The notes beneath the pieces are model-generated. The model had not been told where the DNA came from. It did not search any database and saw only the letters and a list, made by a program, of their open reading frames with translations. From UMGS363 sp051891935 (GTDB lineage: Bacteria; Bacillota; Clostridia; Oscillospirales; Ruminococcaceae), in assembly GCA_051891935.1 (NCBI GenBank), contig JBJFFR010000183.1, forward strand, positions 16,721 to 80,720: a DNA stretch of 64,000 nucleotides. The letters are read 5' to 3'. The translations under genes and the position numbers were made by a program. This document shows, in pieces, positions 22,510-31,173 of the stretch (positions are counted from its first letter, which is position 1; every line of letters starts with the position of its first letter).

Positions 22510-24501
22510 ATGTCAACAAGCAGATACTTCAACAGGATATGCGCTGTTGTTATGGTTTTATGTCTTGTCCTGACCGTGATGCTGTGTATTCCCGATAAGA
22601 TCGGCATCCAAGCCGCTTCACGAACGCTTGGATATGAGGCAAAGCTGTTCGACATCTCTTATGTTCATTCCGTTGATATTGTAATGGACGATTGGGACAG
22701 CTTTATTGAAAGCTGCGAAAACGAGGAATATGCAAGCTGTTCCGCTGTCATCGACGGAGAAGCGTTCAAAAATATTGCTATTCGCGCAAAGGGAAACTCA
22801 TCGTTAAGTCAGGTCGCACAATATGGCAATGACCGTTACAGCTTTAAGCTCGAATTCGACCATTACAATGACGGTGCAAGCTATTACGGACTTGACAAGC
22901 TTTGCCTTAACAACATCATTCAGGACAACACCTATATAAAAGACTACCTTTGCTATACGATGATGAACTCTGCCGGAGTCGCCGCACCGCTTTGCAGCTT
23001 TGCATATATCACCGTAAACGGCGAGGACTGGGGACTTTACCTTGCGGTCGAAGCGATAGAGGACAGCTTTCTTGAACGCAATTACAGCGGAACAGGAAAT
23101 CTCTACAAACCCGACAGCAGCTCCATGGGCGGCGGAAGAGGAAACGGAAAGAATTTCAATCAGGACGATTTCGATTTCAGCAAAAACGAAAAATTTACTA
23201 CGTCTTCAAACACGGAAAAAGGCGCATCGGATACCGAAAATGCTGACCGTCAGCCGCCGCAGAGAGGAAATTTAAACGGCTTCGGAGAAAATGGCGGAAA
23301 AGGCGGCTTCGGCGGAATGGGTTCGGACGATGTCAAGCTTGTTTATACCGATGATGATTTTGACAGCTATGAGAACATCTTCGACAATGCAAAGACCGAT
23401 ATCACCAATGCCGACAAGACCCGTTTGATAAATTCGCTAAAGGTTTTAAGCTCGGACGATGCGGCTTCGGCAGTTGATGCTGATGCGGTGATAAAATACT
23501 TTGCCGTTCACAATTTCGTCTGCAACTTTGACAGCTACACAGGCTCAATGATACACAATTATTACCTTTACGAAAATGACGGTATTCTCTCAATGATACC
23601 GTGGGATTATAACCTTGCATTCGGCTCGTTTATGGGCGGCGGAGATGGGACTTCAATGATAAACTTCCCGATAGATTCTCCCGTTTCGGGCGGCGATACC
23701 GATTCACGTCCGATGATCGCCTGGATATTCGCCGATGAAAAATACACCGAGCTTTATCATGAAGCGCTTTCGGAATTCATTGCAGATTATTTTGAGAGCG
23801 GATATTTTGAAACGGAGATCGAACGGGTAAAAGCGCTTATCTCGCCTTATGTTGAAAAGGATCCGACAAAATTCTGTACCTATGACGAATTCACCGCAGG
23901 CATTTCGGCGCTTAAAGAATTCTGCGTTCTCCGTGCAAAAAGCGTGAGAGGGCAGCTTGACGGAACTGTTCCGTCCACATCCGAAGCGCAGTCTGCCGAC
24001 AGCTCCGCACTTATTGACGGTTCTTCCGTGAACATGAGCGCAATGGGTTCGATGTCAATGGGCGGCAGAAAAGAAAATATGCAGGGCGGTATGAACGGAA
24101 ATATGCCGGGTTTTGATCTCGGAATTTCTTCCGAACAAAGCGGCTTTGGCGGCGAACCTCCCGAATTTCCGAATTTTGGCGGAGAAAGCCTCGAGCAGCC
24201 GAACAGCAATGCTCCTTCGAGCGAGCAGGCAGTATCGTCCGATGAAAGATCCACGGGCGGTGAGGATGCGCCAACTTCTCAAAGCGGTGATGAGGTATCG
24301 TCCGAACGGCCCGTGAACGGCAGCTTCGATAAAAACAGTATGTCCGAAGCTTCCCGTGACGAGAACAGCGGCATTGAACGTTCGCAGCAGTCCTCCGCCG
24401 ACGGCTCTTCCGACGCAGAAAAGGTAGTTCTTCTTTGTATTTCGGCAGGCGCTCTGCTCGCTGCTCTGCTTCTTTTAAGAGTTTTCAAAGACAGGATATA
24501 A
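22510..24501 (+). CDS. CotH-family kinase-like surface protein
   Basis: 663 residues. N-terminal signal/anchor (about 10-27), CotH domain over about 45-500 with RAKGNSSLSQVAQYGNDRYSFKLEFD, LNNIIQDNTYIKDYLCY, GLYLAVEAIEDSFLERNY and the metal-binding MIPWDYNLAFGSF. A glycine/asparagine-rich insert (SMGGGRGNGKN) and a long Ser/Glu/Gly/Met-rich tail precede a C-terminal transmembrane segment (about 637-656) ending in a basic FKDRI, so the protein is probably membrane tethered outside the cell. CotH proteins are atypical protein kinases of spore coats, and other members occur in cell-surface or cellulosomal proteins. Confidence 0.92.
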   Translation: MSTSRYFNRICAVVMVLCLVLTVMLCIPDKIGIQAASRTLGYEAKLFDISYVHSVDIVMDDWDSFIESCENEEYASCSAVIDGEAFKNIAIRAKGNSSLSQVAQYGNDRYSFKLEFDHYNDGASYYGLDKLCLNNIIQDNTYIKDYLCYTMMNSAGVAAPLCSFAYITVNGEDWGLYLAVEAIEDSFLERNYSGTGNLYKPDSSSMGGGRGNGKNFNQDDFDFSKNEKFTTSSNTEKGASDTENADRQPPQRGNLNGFGENGGKGGFGGMGSDDVKLVYTDDDFDSYENIFDNAKTDITNADKTRLINSLKVLSSDDAASAVDADAVIKYFAVHNFVCNFDSYTGSMIHNYYLYENDGILSMIPWDYNLAFGSFMGGGDGTSMINFPIDSPVSGGDTDSRPMIAWIFADEKYTELYHEALSEFIADYFESGYFETEIERVKALISPYVEKDPTKFCTYDEFTAGISALKEFCVLRAKSVRGQLDGTVPSTSEAQSADSSALIDGSSVNMSAMGSMSMGGRKENMQGGMNGNMPGFDLGISSEQSGFGGEPPEFPNFGGESLEQPNSNAPSSEQAVSSDERSTGGEDAPTSQSGDEVSSERPVNGSFDKNSMSEASRDENSGIERSQQSSADGSSDAEKVVLLCISAGALLAALLLLRVFKDRI

Positions 24502-24573
24502 TACTAATATGAAAACGTTGTCATACCGCACAATATGTCGGCATATTATTATTTCATAACAGTTGAACCATAC

Positions 24574-24628
24574 AAAAAAGCGTTCGTGATGAGGAATTAG
24601 CATTAAAACGGACGCTTTTTATTTTTTT
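24574..24628 (+). terminator. Terminator after the CotH gene
   Basis: AAAAAAGCGTTCGT / ACGGACGCTTTTT imperfect stem with an 18-base loop, followed by ATTTTTTTG. Bases 24502-24573 hold no gene. Confidence 0.7.
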
Positions 24629-24726
24629 GTCTGCTGTCTTTACACAAAAAAAGCTTGTCCGAATAGTGAAATTATTACAAATATCAGTTTTTTGATGCAA
24701 ATATGAAAAAATTCATTGAATTTCTA

Positions 24727-24754
24727 TTGCATTTATCTGCAATTGTGGTATAAT
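24727..24754 (+). promoter_or_regulatory. Promoter of the epimerase gene
   Basis: TTGCAT 24727-24732, 16-base spacer containing TGTGG, TATAAT 24749-24754. Confidence 0.65.
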
Positions 24755-24800
24755 ATTTTTATGTAAATATAGAACAAAAGAATGTGGAGGTAAACTTCTT

Positions 24801-25748
24801 ATGAAAACAGTAATGGTCACCGGTGCATCGGGAATGATTGGCCTTGCTCTTACCGAAACCCTCCTCGATAAAGGTTTCAAGGTTATCGGCACAGACAGCA
24901 AGCCGAATGATTTTGTCAACTCGCCTAACTACAGCTTTGTTCAGGCGTCTATTGATGATAAAGACAATATAACAAATATTCTCAACGGCACCAGCATAGA
25001 CGCTCTCGTTCATCTTGCCTGCTCCTGCGATAACGATCTTGGTCCGATAATCACTTCGGCTGAAGAAAAGCAGAGCGCAGTTGTTGACAAATACCTTTAC
25101 AAGGCTGCTGTTGACGCAGGCGTCGGCGATATTATACTTTTAAGTACATATCAGGTGTATGCTCCGCAGAAAACTCGTGAGCCTATCCGTGAAACTTCCG
25201 ATGAAAAGCCGACAACCGCTTACGGAAAGATGAAATACGAAAGCGAAAAGGCAGTGGCAAAGATCGTTACAAAGAGTGCGTCCTGCAAGTGCGTTATCGC
25301 CCGTGTTTCGCCTGTATATACAAAGGCCTTTACCGACAATCTCAAGGCAAAGATCTATGATCCGAAGGAAGGCTGCGCGTTCGTATACGGCTACGGCGAT
25401 TACGGTTACTCCTTCTGCTGCGTATATAATCTCGTTGATTTCATTGTCGGCGTTCTCAATATTGCTCCCGGAGTAAACTATATGGGCGTTTACAATGTAT
25501 GCGATACAAAGCCTATCGCTGCAAAAGATATCCTCGATCTTCTCCGTGAACGTCACGCTATCGGCGCAGTTGTTCAGCGTAACCTCGGTTCGGAGGGTAT
25601 AAAGGGTCTGTTCAATTTCGGCGGCGGCAGCGGAAAGAACGACTACCGCTACAACGATATCAGCCTTGCCTGCAGCAATATTTCCTACGATAACACAAAG
25701 GCACAGCGTATCTCGGCATTCCGCTGGAAGCTTTCCAACACAAAGTAA
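24801..25748 (+). CDS. NAD-dependent epimerase/dehydratase (extended SDR)
   Basis: 315 residues. N-terminal Rossmann loop VTGASGMIGLAL (about 5-17), acidic residue after the second strand (GTDSKPND), active-site STYQVY and YGKMK (Tyr/Lys of YxxxK) in the middle, and a substrate domain with RVSPVY. This is the extended short-chain dehydrogenase layout of nucleotide-sugar epimerases. The substrate cannot be read from sequence. It stands alone between a promoter and a terminator. Confidence 0.88.
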   Translation: MKTVMVTGASGMIGLALTETLLDKGFKVIGTDSKPNDFVNSPNYSFVQASIDDKDNITNILNGTSIDALVHLACSCDNDLGPIITSAEEKQSAVVDKYLYKAAVDAGVGDIILLSTYQVYAPQKTREPIRETSDEKPTTAYGKMKYESEKAVAKIVTKSASCKCVIARVSPVYTKAFTDNLKAKIYDPKEGCAFVYGYGDYGYSFCCVYNLVDFIVGVLNIAPGVNYMGVYNVCDTKPIAAKDILDLLRERHAIGAVVQRNLGSEGIKGLFNFGGGSGKNDYRYNDISLACSNISYDNTKAQRISAFRWKLSNTK

Positions 25749-25754
25749 AAAGAT

Positions 25755-25784
25755 AAGGGGGCTGTTTCGGCAGTCCCTTTTTCT
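25755..25784 (+). terminator. Terminator of the epimerase gene
   Basis: AAGGGGGCTG / CAGTCCCTT stem with TTTCGG loop and a TTTTTC tail. Confidence 0.75.
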
Positions 25785-25794
25785 TTAATCCAAC

Positions 25795-25838
25795 AAAAAA
25801 CAGCACCAAATTTTGCTTTTGGTGCTGAATTTTTTATC
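25795..25838. terminator. Bidirectional terminator between convergent genes
   Basis: CAGCACCAAA / TTTTGGTGCTG stem flanked by A-rich and T-rich runs on opposite sides. It serves mainly the minus-strand zinc-ribbon gene whose stop lies at its edge. Confidence 0.75.
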
Positions 25839-26079
25839 TTGGACTATCATTTTTACCATGTCCGCAAGCAGGACAGACAACATTGTTTCCGCTGCATCTT
25901 AAGCCACAGTATTCGCAGTTCCATCTATCGTCATTTTCATCATAAAGCTTGATAATATGACCGCAGCGCGGACAGACCGAGCCGTTCATCTGACGGTCTT
26001 TGTACTTCTTGCCGCAGTAAACACAAGTTATTCCCATAAGGGATTCTTGCACTTTTGTTCTTTTTCTGAAGAAAAGCAT
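25834..26079 (-). CDS. Small double zinc-ribbon protein
   Basis: 81 residues with four CxxC pairs: CVYC, CPRC, CEYC and CPAC, i.e. two zinc ribbons, and a basic N terminus (FFRKRTKVQ). AGGTGAG lies about 8 bases before ATG. It follows the HEPN gene by 10 bases and is in the same operon as the nucleotidyltransferase-like protein. No family name recognised; nucleic-acid or protein binding is inference. Confidence 0.75.
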   Translation of the reverse strand: MLFFRKRTKVQESLMGITCVYCGKKYKDRQMNGSVCPRCGHIIKLYDENDDRWNCEYCGLRCSGNNVVCPACGHGKNDSPR

Positions 26080-26089
26080 TTATGCTACC

Positions 26090-26533
26090 TCACCTTTTTG
26101 TCCGTTTGTGATAGCTGTTGTAATCAAATTTGATGCGTTCGCATACAACATCGACAAGCTCCTGCGTGTCGGTGAGTACGGTGTCGGCAAAATCACGGGT
26201 GATATTTGCAGGAATGTCGGCAGGATAGCGTGTTTCAATATAGAAACGGTTGAGCTGTGTGCTTTTTTCTATCCAGTCGGTGAATTCGCTGTCGAGCATA
26301 GCCGCCTGCTTGCAGAGCCATGTCAGGTTGTGACCGTCAAAAAGACGATGCGACTTATAAAGCAGGAATGCTTTGAGCGATTTTTCCATAGCCTGCTGGC
26401 AGTGGAAAACCACCTGTTCGTATAACCTTTTGTCATCAATAAGAACCTTTGCCGAGAGCAGATCCTGATAAGCGTGGTAAAGCCAATCGTAATAACGCTT
26501 GCTGTCGGTTTTATGACTGTTGTTTCTGCTCAT
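26090..26533 (-). CDS. HEPN-domain protein
   Basis: 147 residues, all-helical. The HEPN pattern is seen in YYDWLYHAYQDLLSAKVLI (about 14-32), VFHCQQAMEKSLKAFLLY (42-59), HNLTWLCKQA (68-77) and the late RYPADIP. RLFDGH (63-68) fits the loose R-x4-H spacing of HEPN RNases, though in this subfamily that motif is not always catalytic. The gene overlaps the upstream nucleotidyltransferase-like gene by 23 bases. HEPN-MNT pairs often act as toxin-antitoxin modules; toxicity here is not established. Confidence 0.85.
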   Translation of the reverse strand: MSRNNSHKTDSKRYYDWLYHAYQDLLSAKVLIDDKRLYEQVVFHCQQAMEKSLKAFLLYKSHRLFDGHNLTWLCKQAAMLDSEFTDWIEKSTQLNRFYIETRYPADIPANITRDFADTVLTDTQELVDVVCERIKFDYNSYHKRTKR

Positions 26534-26837
26534 AAAGCTTTACTCCCTCATTATCTATACGCGAAGCGAATGTGCAGTCATCGTCAAGGCATTCGTTCCA
26601 TTCAGTGATACAGTAAATGATAACATCGCAGGGCACGGGGCAGTCGGTCTTGATAAGAATCTCACTTTCAAGTGCGTTTTCGTTATAGGTGTCGGCAACG
26701 ACAGCGCATATCTTGAATGAGGTAAGCTCCCCCGATGAATTTTGCTTGCTCGAAACGAGGAAGATCTGGAACGGATCGCAGATCTTTACGATATCGTCGG
26801 ACATTTTTCTGATGATCGGATCATTGATATCTTTCAT
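26511..26837 (-). CDS. Degenerate MNT-type nucleotidyltransferase-like protein
   Basis: 108 residues. Its layout matches minimal nucleotidyltransferases: a helix, a strand-turn (IFLVSSKQNSSGELTSFKICAVV, about 25-47) where a GSxx...DxD motif is expected, and PCDVIIYCITEWNECLDDDCTFASRIDNEGVKLYE at the end. The catalytic GS is replaced by SS and the two metal-binding aspartates by K-I-C, so it is predicted inactive. ATG 26837 has AGAAGGTG 6 bases upstream. First gene of a three-gene operon with HEPN and zinc-ribbon partners. Family call rests on pattern and context. Confidence 0.65.
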   Translation of the reverse strand: MKDINDPIIRKMSDDIVKICDPFQIFLVSSKQNSSGELTSFKICAVVADTYNENALESEILIKTDCPVPCDVIIYCITEWNECLDDDCTFASRIDNEGVKLYEQKQQS

Positions 26838-26867
26838 TTTAACACCTTCTTTTATTATATTAATAAT

Positions 26868-26896
26868 ATTATACAACAATATTAACAATAAGTCAA
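26868..26896 (-). promoter_or_regulatory. Promoter of the MNT-HEPN-zinc ribbon operon
   Basis: Minus strand TTGACT (26896-26891), 17-base spacer, TATAAT (26873-26868), 30 bases before the first ATG. Confidence 0.75.
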
Positions 26897-26940
26897 GTTA
26901 ATTCAAAATTAATTCTATGAAAAAGAAACAAAATTAATTT

Positions 26941-27142
26941 AATGCTTAATTCGTAATGCGTAATGCGTAATTAGCTTCGCTTATCTGTCAGAGGTGCACT
27001 GTTTAAAGCTTATTGAAATAAAAACTAAAGGTGCTGTCACGAAAATCAAAATCGTGACAGCACCTTTGTTTATCCCACAAATTATATCGTAAATGAACAG
27101 CGCAACAAATAATTACGCATTACGCATTACGAATTATGCATT
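26941..27142 (-). repeat. Family A miniature inverted-repeat element (complete)
   Basis: About 202 bp; ends AATGCTTAATTCG and CGAATTATGCATT, central perfect hairpin AAAGGTGCTGTCACGA / TCGTGACAGCACCTTT (27027-27067). Homologous to 11310-11523 in reverse orientation. Its right end overlaps the fabV stop codon: TAA of fabV is the first TAA of the repeat terminus. Confidence 0.85.
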
Positions 27143-28319
27143 ATTGCAGGCTTTCTATCGGCATAACGGGGTCAACATCGGCGTCGTAGTCTATGCCGTC
27201 TACATCAAAGCCGAAAAGCTCGGAAAAGTCGTGCTGATAGCCTGCGATATCTGCGCAGCTGTTGATATTTTCCGTGGAGATCTCATCCCAGAGCTTTGAT
27301 ACCTTTTCCTGGATATCGGGGAGCATTTCAAGATCGTCCATGCGGATCCTGTTCTCGTCATCGGTCGGAACGGGCTTGCCGCTGTAAAGCTTCTGTGCGA
27401 AGAGTCGCTGCATCTGCTCGATACAGCCTTCGTGGTTTCCCGATTCCTTCATTACCTTAAAGAGGATAGAGATATAGAGCGGAACTATCGGGATAGCGGA
27501 GCTTGACTGTGTAACGAGAGCCTTGTTTACGGAAACATAAGCCTTCACGCTTGTAACGTTGTTGATCATTCCTGCTGTTGCGGCGAGGTGAGCCTTCGCC
27601 CTGCCGATAGAGCCGTCGTAATACATCGGATGTGTAAGCTCGGGTCCGATATAGGAGTAAGCGATCGTCATTGCGTCATCGGTAAGCACCTGTTCACGCT
27701 CCATCTGCTGTATCCAGTCGAACCAGTCTTCGCCGCCCATTACCTTAACGGTGTTGTCGATCTCTTCTTCTGTCGCAGGGTCAAGAGTGATATCGGAAAC
27801 GGTCATATTTCGCATATCAATTGTCTTGTTGGTGTAGCTGCTCGAGGTCGTCTTGAGCACGGAGGAAACTGTTGTACCGTCTGCGAGCGTTCTTCTCGGA
27901 GCGGCAAGACTGTAGACAACGAGGTCGACTTTGCCGAGGTCTTTCTTGATAAGGGCGATAACTTCATCCTTGACAGCCTGTGAGAAAGCATCGCCGTTTA
28001 TCGTCTTGGCATAAAGCCCCTCTTCGTGAGCAAAATGTTCAAAAGCGGCGGTGTTGTACCAGCCTGCGGAGCCTGTTTTGCTTTCTGTGCCGGGCTTGTC
28101 AAAGATAACGCCGATAGTTGCGGCATGGCAGGAAAATGCAGCGGAGATCCTTGAAGCAAGTCCGTAGCCCATTGACGAGCCGATAACGAGCACCTTCTTT
28201 GCGCCTTCGACGGCAGGCTGCGACTTTACATAGTCGATCTGTGCCTTTACTGCGGCTTTGCAGCCTTCGGGATGTGCGGTTGTGCATATAAATCCTCTTA
28301 TTTTAGGTTTTACTATCAT
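27141..28319 (-). CDS. fabV: Trans-2-enoyl-CoA/ACP reductase FabV
   Basis: NADH-dependent reduction of the enoyl intermediate in fatty-acid synthesis, or of crotonyl-CoA in fermentative butyrate routes. 392 residues, full length for FabV/TER. Visible: MIVKPKIRGFICTTAHPEGC, VLVIGSSMGYGLASRI (NADH loop, about 42-58), VVYSLAAPRR, the extended active-site tyrosine region AYSYIGPELTHPMYYDGSIGRAKAHLA with Y-x8-K, and DDLEM. The stop codon lies in the repeat element at 26941-27142. A family B repeat starts 31 bases upstream of its start. Confidence 0.96.
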   Translation of the reverse strand: MIVKPKIRGFICTTAHPEGCKAAVKAQIDYVKSQPAVEGAKKVLVIGSSMGYGLASRISAAFSCHAATIGVIFDKPGTESKTGSAGWYNTAAFEHFAHEEGLYAKTINGDAFSQAVKDEVIALIKKDLGKVDLVVYSLAAPRRTLADGTTVSSVLKTTSSSYTNKTIDMRNMTVSDITLDPATEEEIDNTVKVMGGEDWFDWIQQMEREQVLTDDAMTIAYSYIGPELTHPMYYDGSIGRAKAHLAATAGMINNVTSVKAYVSVNKALVTQSSSAIPIVPLYISILFKVMKESGNHEGCIEQMQRLFAQKLYSGKPVPTDDENRIRMDDLEMLPDIQEKVSKLWDEISTENINSCADIAGYQHDFSELFGFDVDGIDYDADVDPVMPIESLQ

Positions 28320-28350
28320 AAAAGTTCTCCTTTACGGTCAGATTATAAAA

Positions 28351-28562
28351 GGGGTTCTCTAAAAACCGAGACTAAGCAATACTTCGTATTGCTCGCAAAT
28401 TTTCGTCAGTGACTTTGCACAGCTTCAAGGCAACAAACCGCAGTAAATACTAAAGAAACGCTGATAGATCAGCTTATTCTTGATGTATTGCAAGGTTTGT
28501 TAACGCAGAAGATGGGCAAAGTCATAGAAAATTTGCCGAGAAGGAGGTTTTTAGAGGTTCCC
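28351..28562 (+). repeat. Family B miniature inverted-repeat element, copy 1
   Basis: 212 bp with ends GGGTTCTCTAAAAACC and GGTTTTTAGAGGTTCCC (near-perfect inverted ends) and an internal hairpin AGCAATAC-TTC-GTATTGCT at 28375-28393. Homologous, in opposite orientation, to 40785-41006. No ORF. It fills most of the gap between fabV and glgB. Confidence 0.88.
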
Positions 28563-28706
28563 AAAATATAATTATATTGTAGCATTTTTTTACATCAAAA
28601 TCAAGGCTGTTTTTGTATTTTCGTCGGATAAAGGCTTTATTTTTTGAAAAAATTGACCCGGTTCGAATTTTATTGTAATTTGTTGTGAATTTACACAAAA
28701 AACACT

Positions 28707-28735
28707 TGAAAATATGCTTTGAATATGGTATAATA
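28707..28735 (+). promoter_or_regulatory. glgB promoter
   Basis: TTGAAA 28707-28712, 17-base spacer, TATAAT 28730-28735. Confidence 0.75.
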
Positions 28736-28790
28736 TTGTAAATTATGTTTGAAGACGGCGAAAGCTGATATTTATAAAAGGAGACCGCTT

Positions 28791-30650
28791 ATGATTTTAC
28801 AGGATTTTTATGACGGCAGAGCTTTTGATGCTTATACATATTTCGGCGCACACGTTGAAGAGGGGGGAGTAATGTTCCGCACCTATGCGCCCAACGCACG
28901 AGCTATCGAGGTGATCGGCGAGTTCAACGGGTGGTACGGTCAGTATATGAACAAAGAGGGCACGGGCGGCGTATTTTCGCTGTTTGTTTCCAATGCGCAT
29001 ACAGGGCAGATGTACAAATACCGTATTCACGGCGCAGGCGGAGAAACGGTCGACAAGTGTGATCCCTTCGGCTTTGCGATGGAGCTTCGCCCGAACTCCG
29101 CTTCCTATATCACCGATCTGAAAAGCTTCAAATTCAGCGATGAAAACTGGCTTGCTTCGAGGGGCGATACCTACAACAAGCCGATAAACATCTACGAGAT
29201 ACATTTGGGTTCATGGAAGATGAAGCTGACCGATGCGGAGGGTATCGGAGAGAACTTTGACAGCAGCATACCTGTAGAGAAGCGCTGGTACAACTACCGT
29301 GAGCTTGCGCCGATGCTTATCAAGTATCTTAAAGAGAATAATTATACCCATGTTGAAGTGATGCCGCTTTCCGAGCATCCTGCCGATATATCGTGGGGAT
29401 ATCAGGTAACGGGCTTTTTTGCGCCGACTTCACGCTACGGCACTCCCGATGACCTTAAATATTTCATAAATGAATGTCATAATGCAGGTATCGGCGTTAT
29501 AACCGATTTTGTGCCCGTTCACATGGCAACGGACTGGTATGCGCTTTCAAAGTATGACGGAACTGCGCTTTATGAATATCCGAACACGGGTGCAGGCGCA
29601 AGCGAATGGGGAACCTATAATTTCAACTACTTCCGAGGTGAGTCGAGAAGCTTTATGCAGTCTGCGGCAAACTACTGGCTTGAGGAGTTCCACTTTGACG
29701 GAATAAGAATGGACGCTATCAGCAACATTATCTACTGGCAGGGTGACGCAAACCGAGGCGTGAACAACGGCGCAGTACAGTTCATCCGCAGCATGAACAG
29801 CGGTCTGCATCATCTTCATCCGACAGCGCTGCTCATGGCGGAGGATTCGACCAACTACCTTAAAGTTACGGCGCCCTGCGAATATGACGGGCTCGGTTTC
29901 GACTACAAGTGGGATATGGGTTGGATGAACGACACGCTCGATTTCTTCCGCACGCCGCCGTCCGAACGTCCGAAGCATTATCACAAGATAACCTTCTCGA
30001 TGCAGTATTTCTACAACGAGCTTTATATCCTGCCCTTCTCGCACGATGAAAATGTTCACGGCAAGGCTACGATCGTTCAGAAGATGTGGGGAAACTACGA
30101 TAACAAGTTTCCGCAGGCAAGGGCGCTTTATGCTTATATGTACACACATCCCGGAAAGAAGCTCAACTTTATGGGCGGAGAGTTCGGACAGTTCAGGGAA
30201 TGGTCGGAGGAACGCCAGCAGGACTGGTTCATGAAGAGTTATCCGCTGCATGATTCGCTTGCACGGTTTATTTCCGATCTTTCAAGGCTTTATGCGGAAA
30301 ATCCTGCGCTCCACAACGGCGAATACAACAGCGGCTGTTTCAAATGGCTCGAAGCGGACGCCTGCGAGGACTGTGTATATGTTTACAAGCGCATGGCTGC
30401 GAACAGGGCGGTGCTTGTTGTGCTCAATCTTTCGGATAAGAAATATGAGAATTACACGATAGGCGTTGACGAAAAGGCTTGCTTCCGTGAGATACTTTAC
30501 AGCGACAGCGACATTTACAGCGGAAGCACACCAACGGTCAAAAAGCCGTCCATAATCTCGGAGGAAAAGCCCTACAAGCAGCACAAATTCTCGTTCAAGG
30601 ACGAATTTGCGCCGTTTTCGGCAAAGATCTACGAGATCGAAGATAATTAA
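28791..30650 (+). CDS. glgB: 1,4-alpha-glucan branching enzyme
   Basis: Introduces alpha-1,6 branches in glycogen. 619 residues: N-terminal CBM48-type beta domain (FRTYAPNARAIEVIGEFNGW), GH13 barrel with IYEIHLGSW, THVEVMPLSEHPADISWGYQVTGFFAPTSRYG, DFVPVHMATD, nucleophile block FDGIRMDAIS, acid/base LLMAEDST and FSHDENVHGK, then a C-terminal beta domain. AAAGGAG precedes ATG 28791; an earlier in-frame start lacks a ribosome site. No other glycogen genes are adjacent. Confidence 0.96.
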   Translation: MILQDFYDGRAFDAYTYFGAHVEEGGVMFRTYAPNARAIEVIGEFNGWYGQYMNKEGTGGVFSLFVSNAHTGQMYKYRIHGAGGETVDKCDPFGFAMELRPNSASYITDLKSFKFSDENWLASRGDTYNKPINIYEIHLGSWKMKLTDAEGIGENFDSSIPVEKRWYNYRELAPMLIKYLKENNYTHVEVMPLSEHPADISWGYQVTGFFAPTSRYGTPDDLKYFINECHNAGIGVITDFVPVHMATDWYALSKYDGTALYEYPNTGAGASEWGTYNFNYFRGESRSFMQSAANYWLEEFHFDGIRMDAISNIIYWQGDANRGVNNGAVQFIRSMNSGLHHLHPTALLMAEDSTNYLKVTAPCEYDGLGFDYKWDMGWMNDTLDFFRTPPSERPKHYHKITFSMQYFYNELYILPFSHDENVHGKATIVQKMWGNYDNKFPQARALYAYMYTHPGKKLNFMGGEFGQFREWSEERQQDWFMKSYPLHDSLARFISDLSRLYAENPALHNGEYNSGCFKWLEADACEDCVYVYKRMAANRAVLVVLNLSDKKYENYTIGVDEKACFREILYSDSDIYSGSTPTVKKPSIISEEKPYKQHKFSFKDEFAPFSAKIYEIEDN

Positions 30651-30706
30651 ATTAAAATAGGGGTAAAGGTGAGATTACATTCAGTATTCCTTGCCGGTTT
30701 TATATA

Positions 30707-30823
30707 TGTGGAAAACATGGGGTACGATTTTACGCACTTTTACACACTTTCCACCCAGTTTTCCACCGTATATAAACAGTTTTCACTATTTTCCACCGAG
30801 TTTTCCACATAAAAGTGAGGAAA
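30707..30823 (+). promoter_or_regulatory. Cluster of TTTTCCAC motifs
   Basis: The 250-base gap between glgB and the next gene carries TTTCCAC/TTTTCCAC at about 30748, 30759, 30790 and 30801 on this strand, plus GTGGAAAA at 30709 and a related GAGGAAAA near 30817. Neighbouring sites are 11 bases apart in two pairs, i.e. one helical turn. This looks like binding sites for a protein; identity unknown. Confidence 0.45.
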
Positions 30824-30903
30824 ACTTTAATACTGCTTGTATATTGACCTTAACAAACGTCAAAAATACCTTTGAAAATTCAACTTGAACGGAGCTTAAA
30901 GCT

Positions 30904-31173
30904 ATGATAAAAGGTGTAAACAGACGTATTGTTGAGATAAGCGGAATGAAGAACGATTATTTTGAAAAGGCTGTGCTTTATATCCGACCCGAAAAAAGCG
31001 CGGAACCGCTCGGCAGGCTGGAGCTTGAAGCGAGAAGCACGGTCGCAATGCTTTCGCCGAAAGAGGAAAAGCCTCCGAAGGCACATATCATAGCCGATCT
31101 TACGCTGCGTTTGCTGGCAGTGTCGCTGGGTTTGTTTTCGATAGCGTTGACGGTATATCTTTTTAATGCGTAA
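30904..31173 (+). CDS. Small tail-anchored membrane protein, unknown function
   Basis: 89 residues: a polar N-terminal part (residues 1-62, with VEISGMKNDYFEKAVLYIRPE and GRLELEARSTVAML) and one C-terminal transmembrane segment (about 65-87). GGAG lies 9 bases before ATG. No family recognised. The last two residues and the stop codon are encoded by the start of a family A repeat (AATGCGTAA), so the original C terminus may have been slightly different. Confidence 0.65.
   Translation: MIKGVNRRIVEISGMKNDYFEKAVLYIRPEKSAEPLGRLELEARSTVAMLSPKEEKPPKAHIIADLTLRLLAVSLGLFSIALTVYLFNA

Noticed and set aside
30707..30823. Replication origin with DnaA boxes
   Set aside because: The motif is TTTTCCAC rather than TTATCCACA, no dnaA or dnaN is nearby and no clear AT-rich unwinding tract accompanies it.
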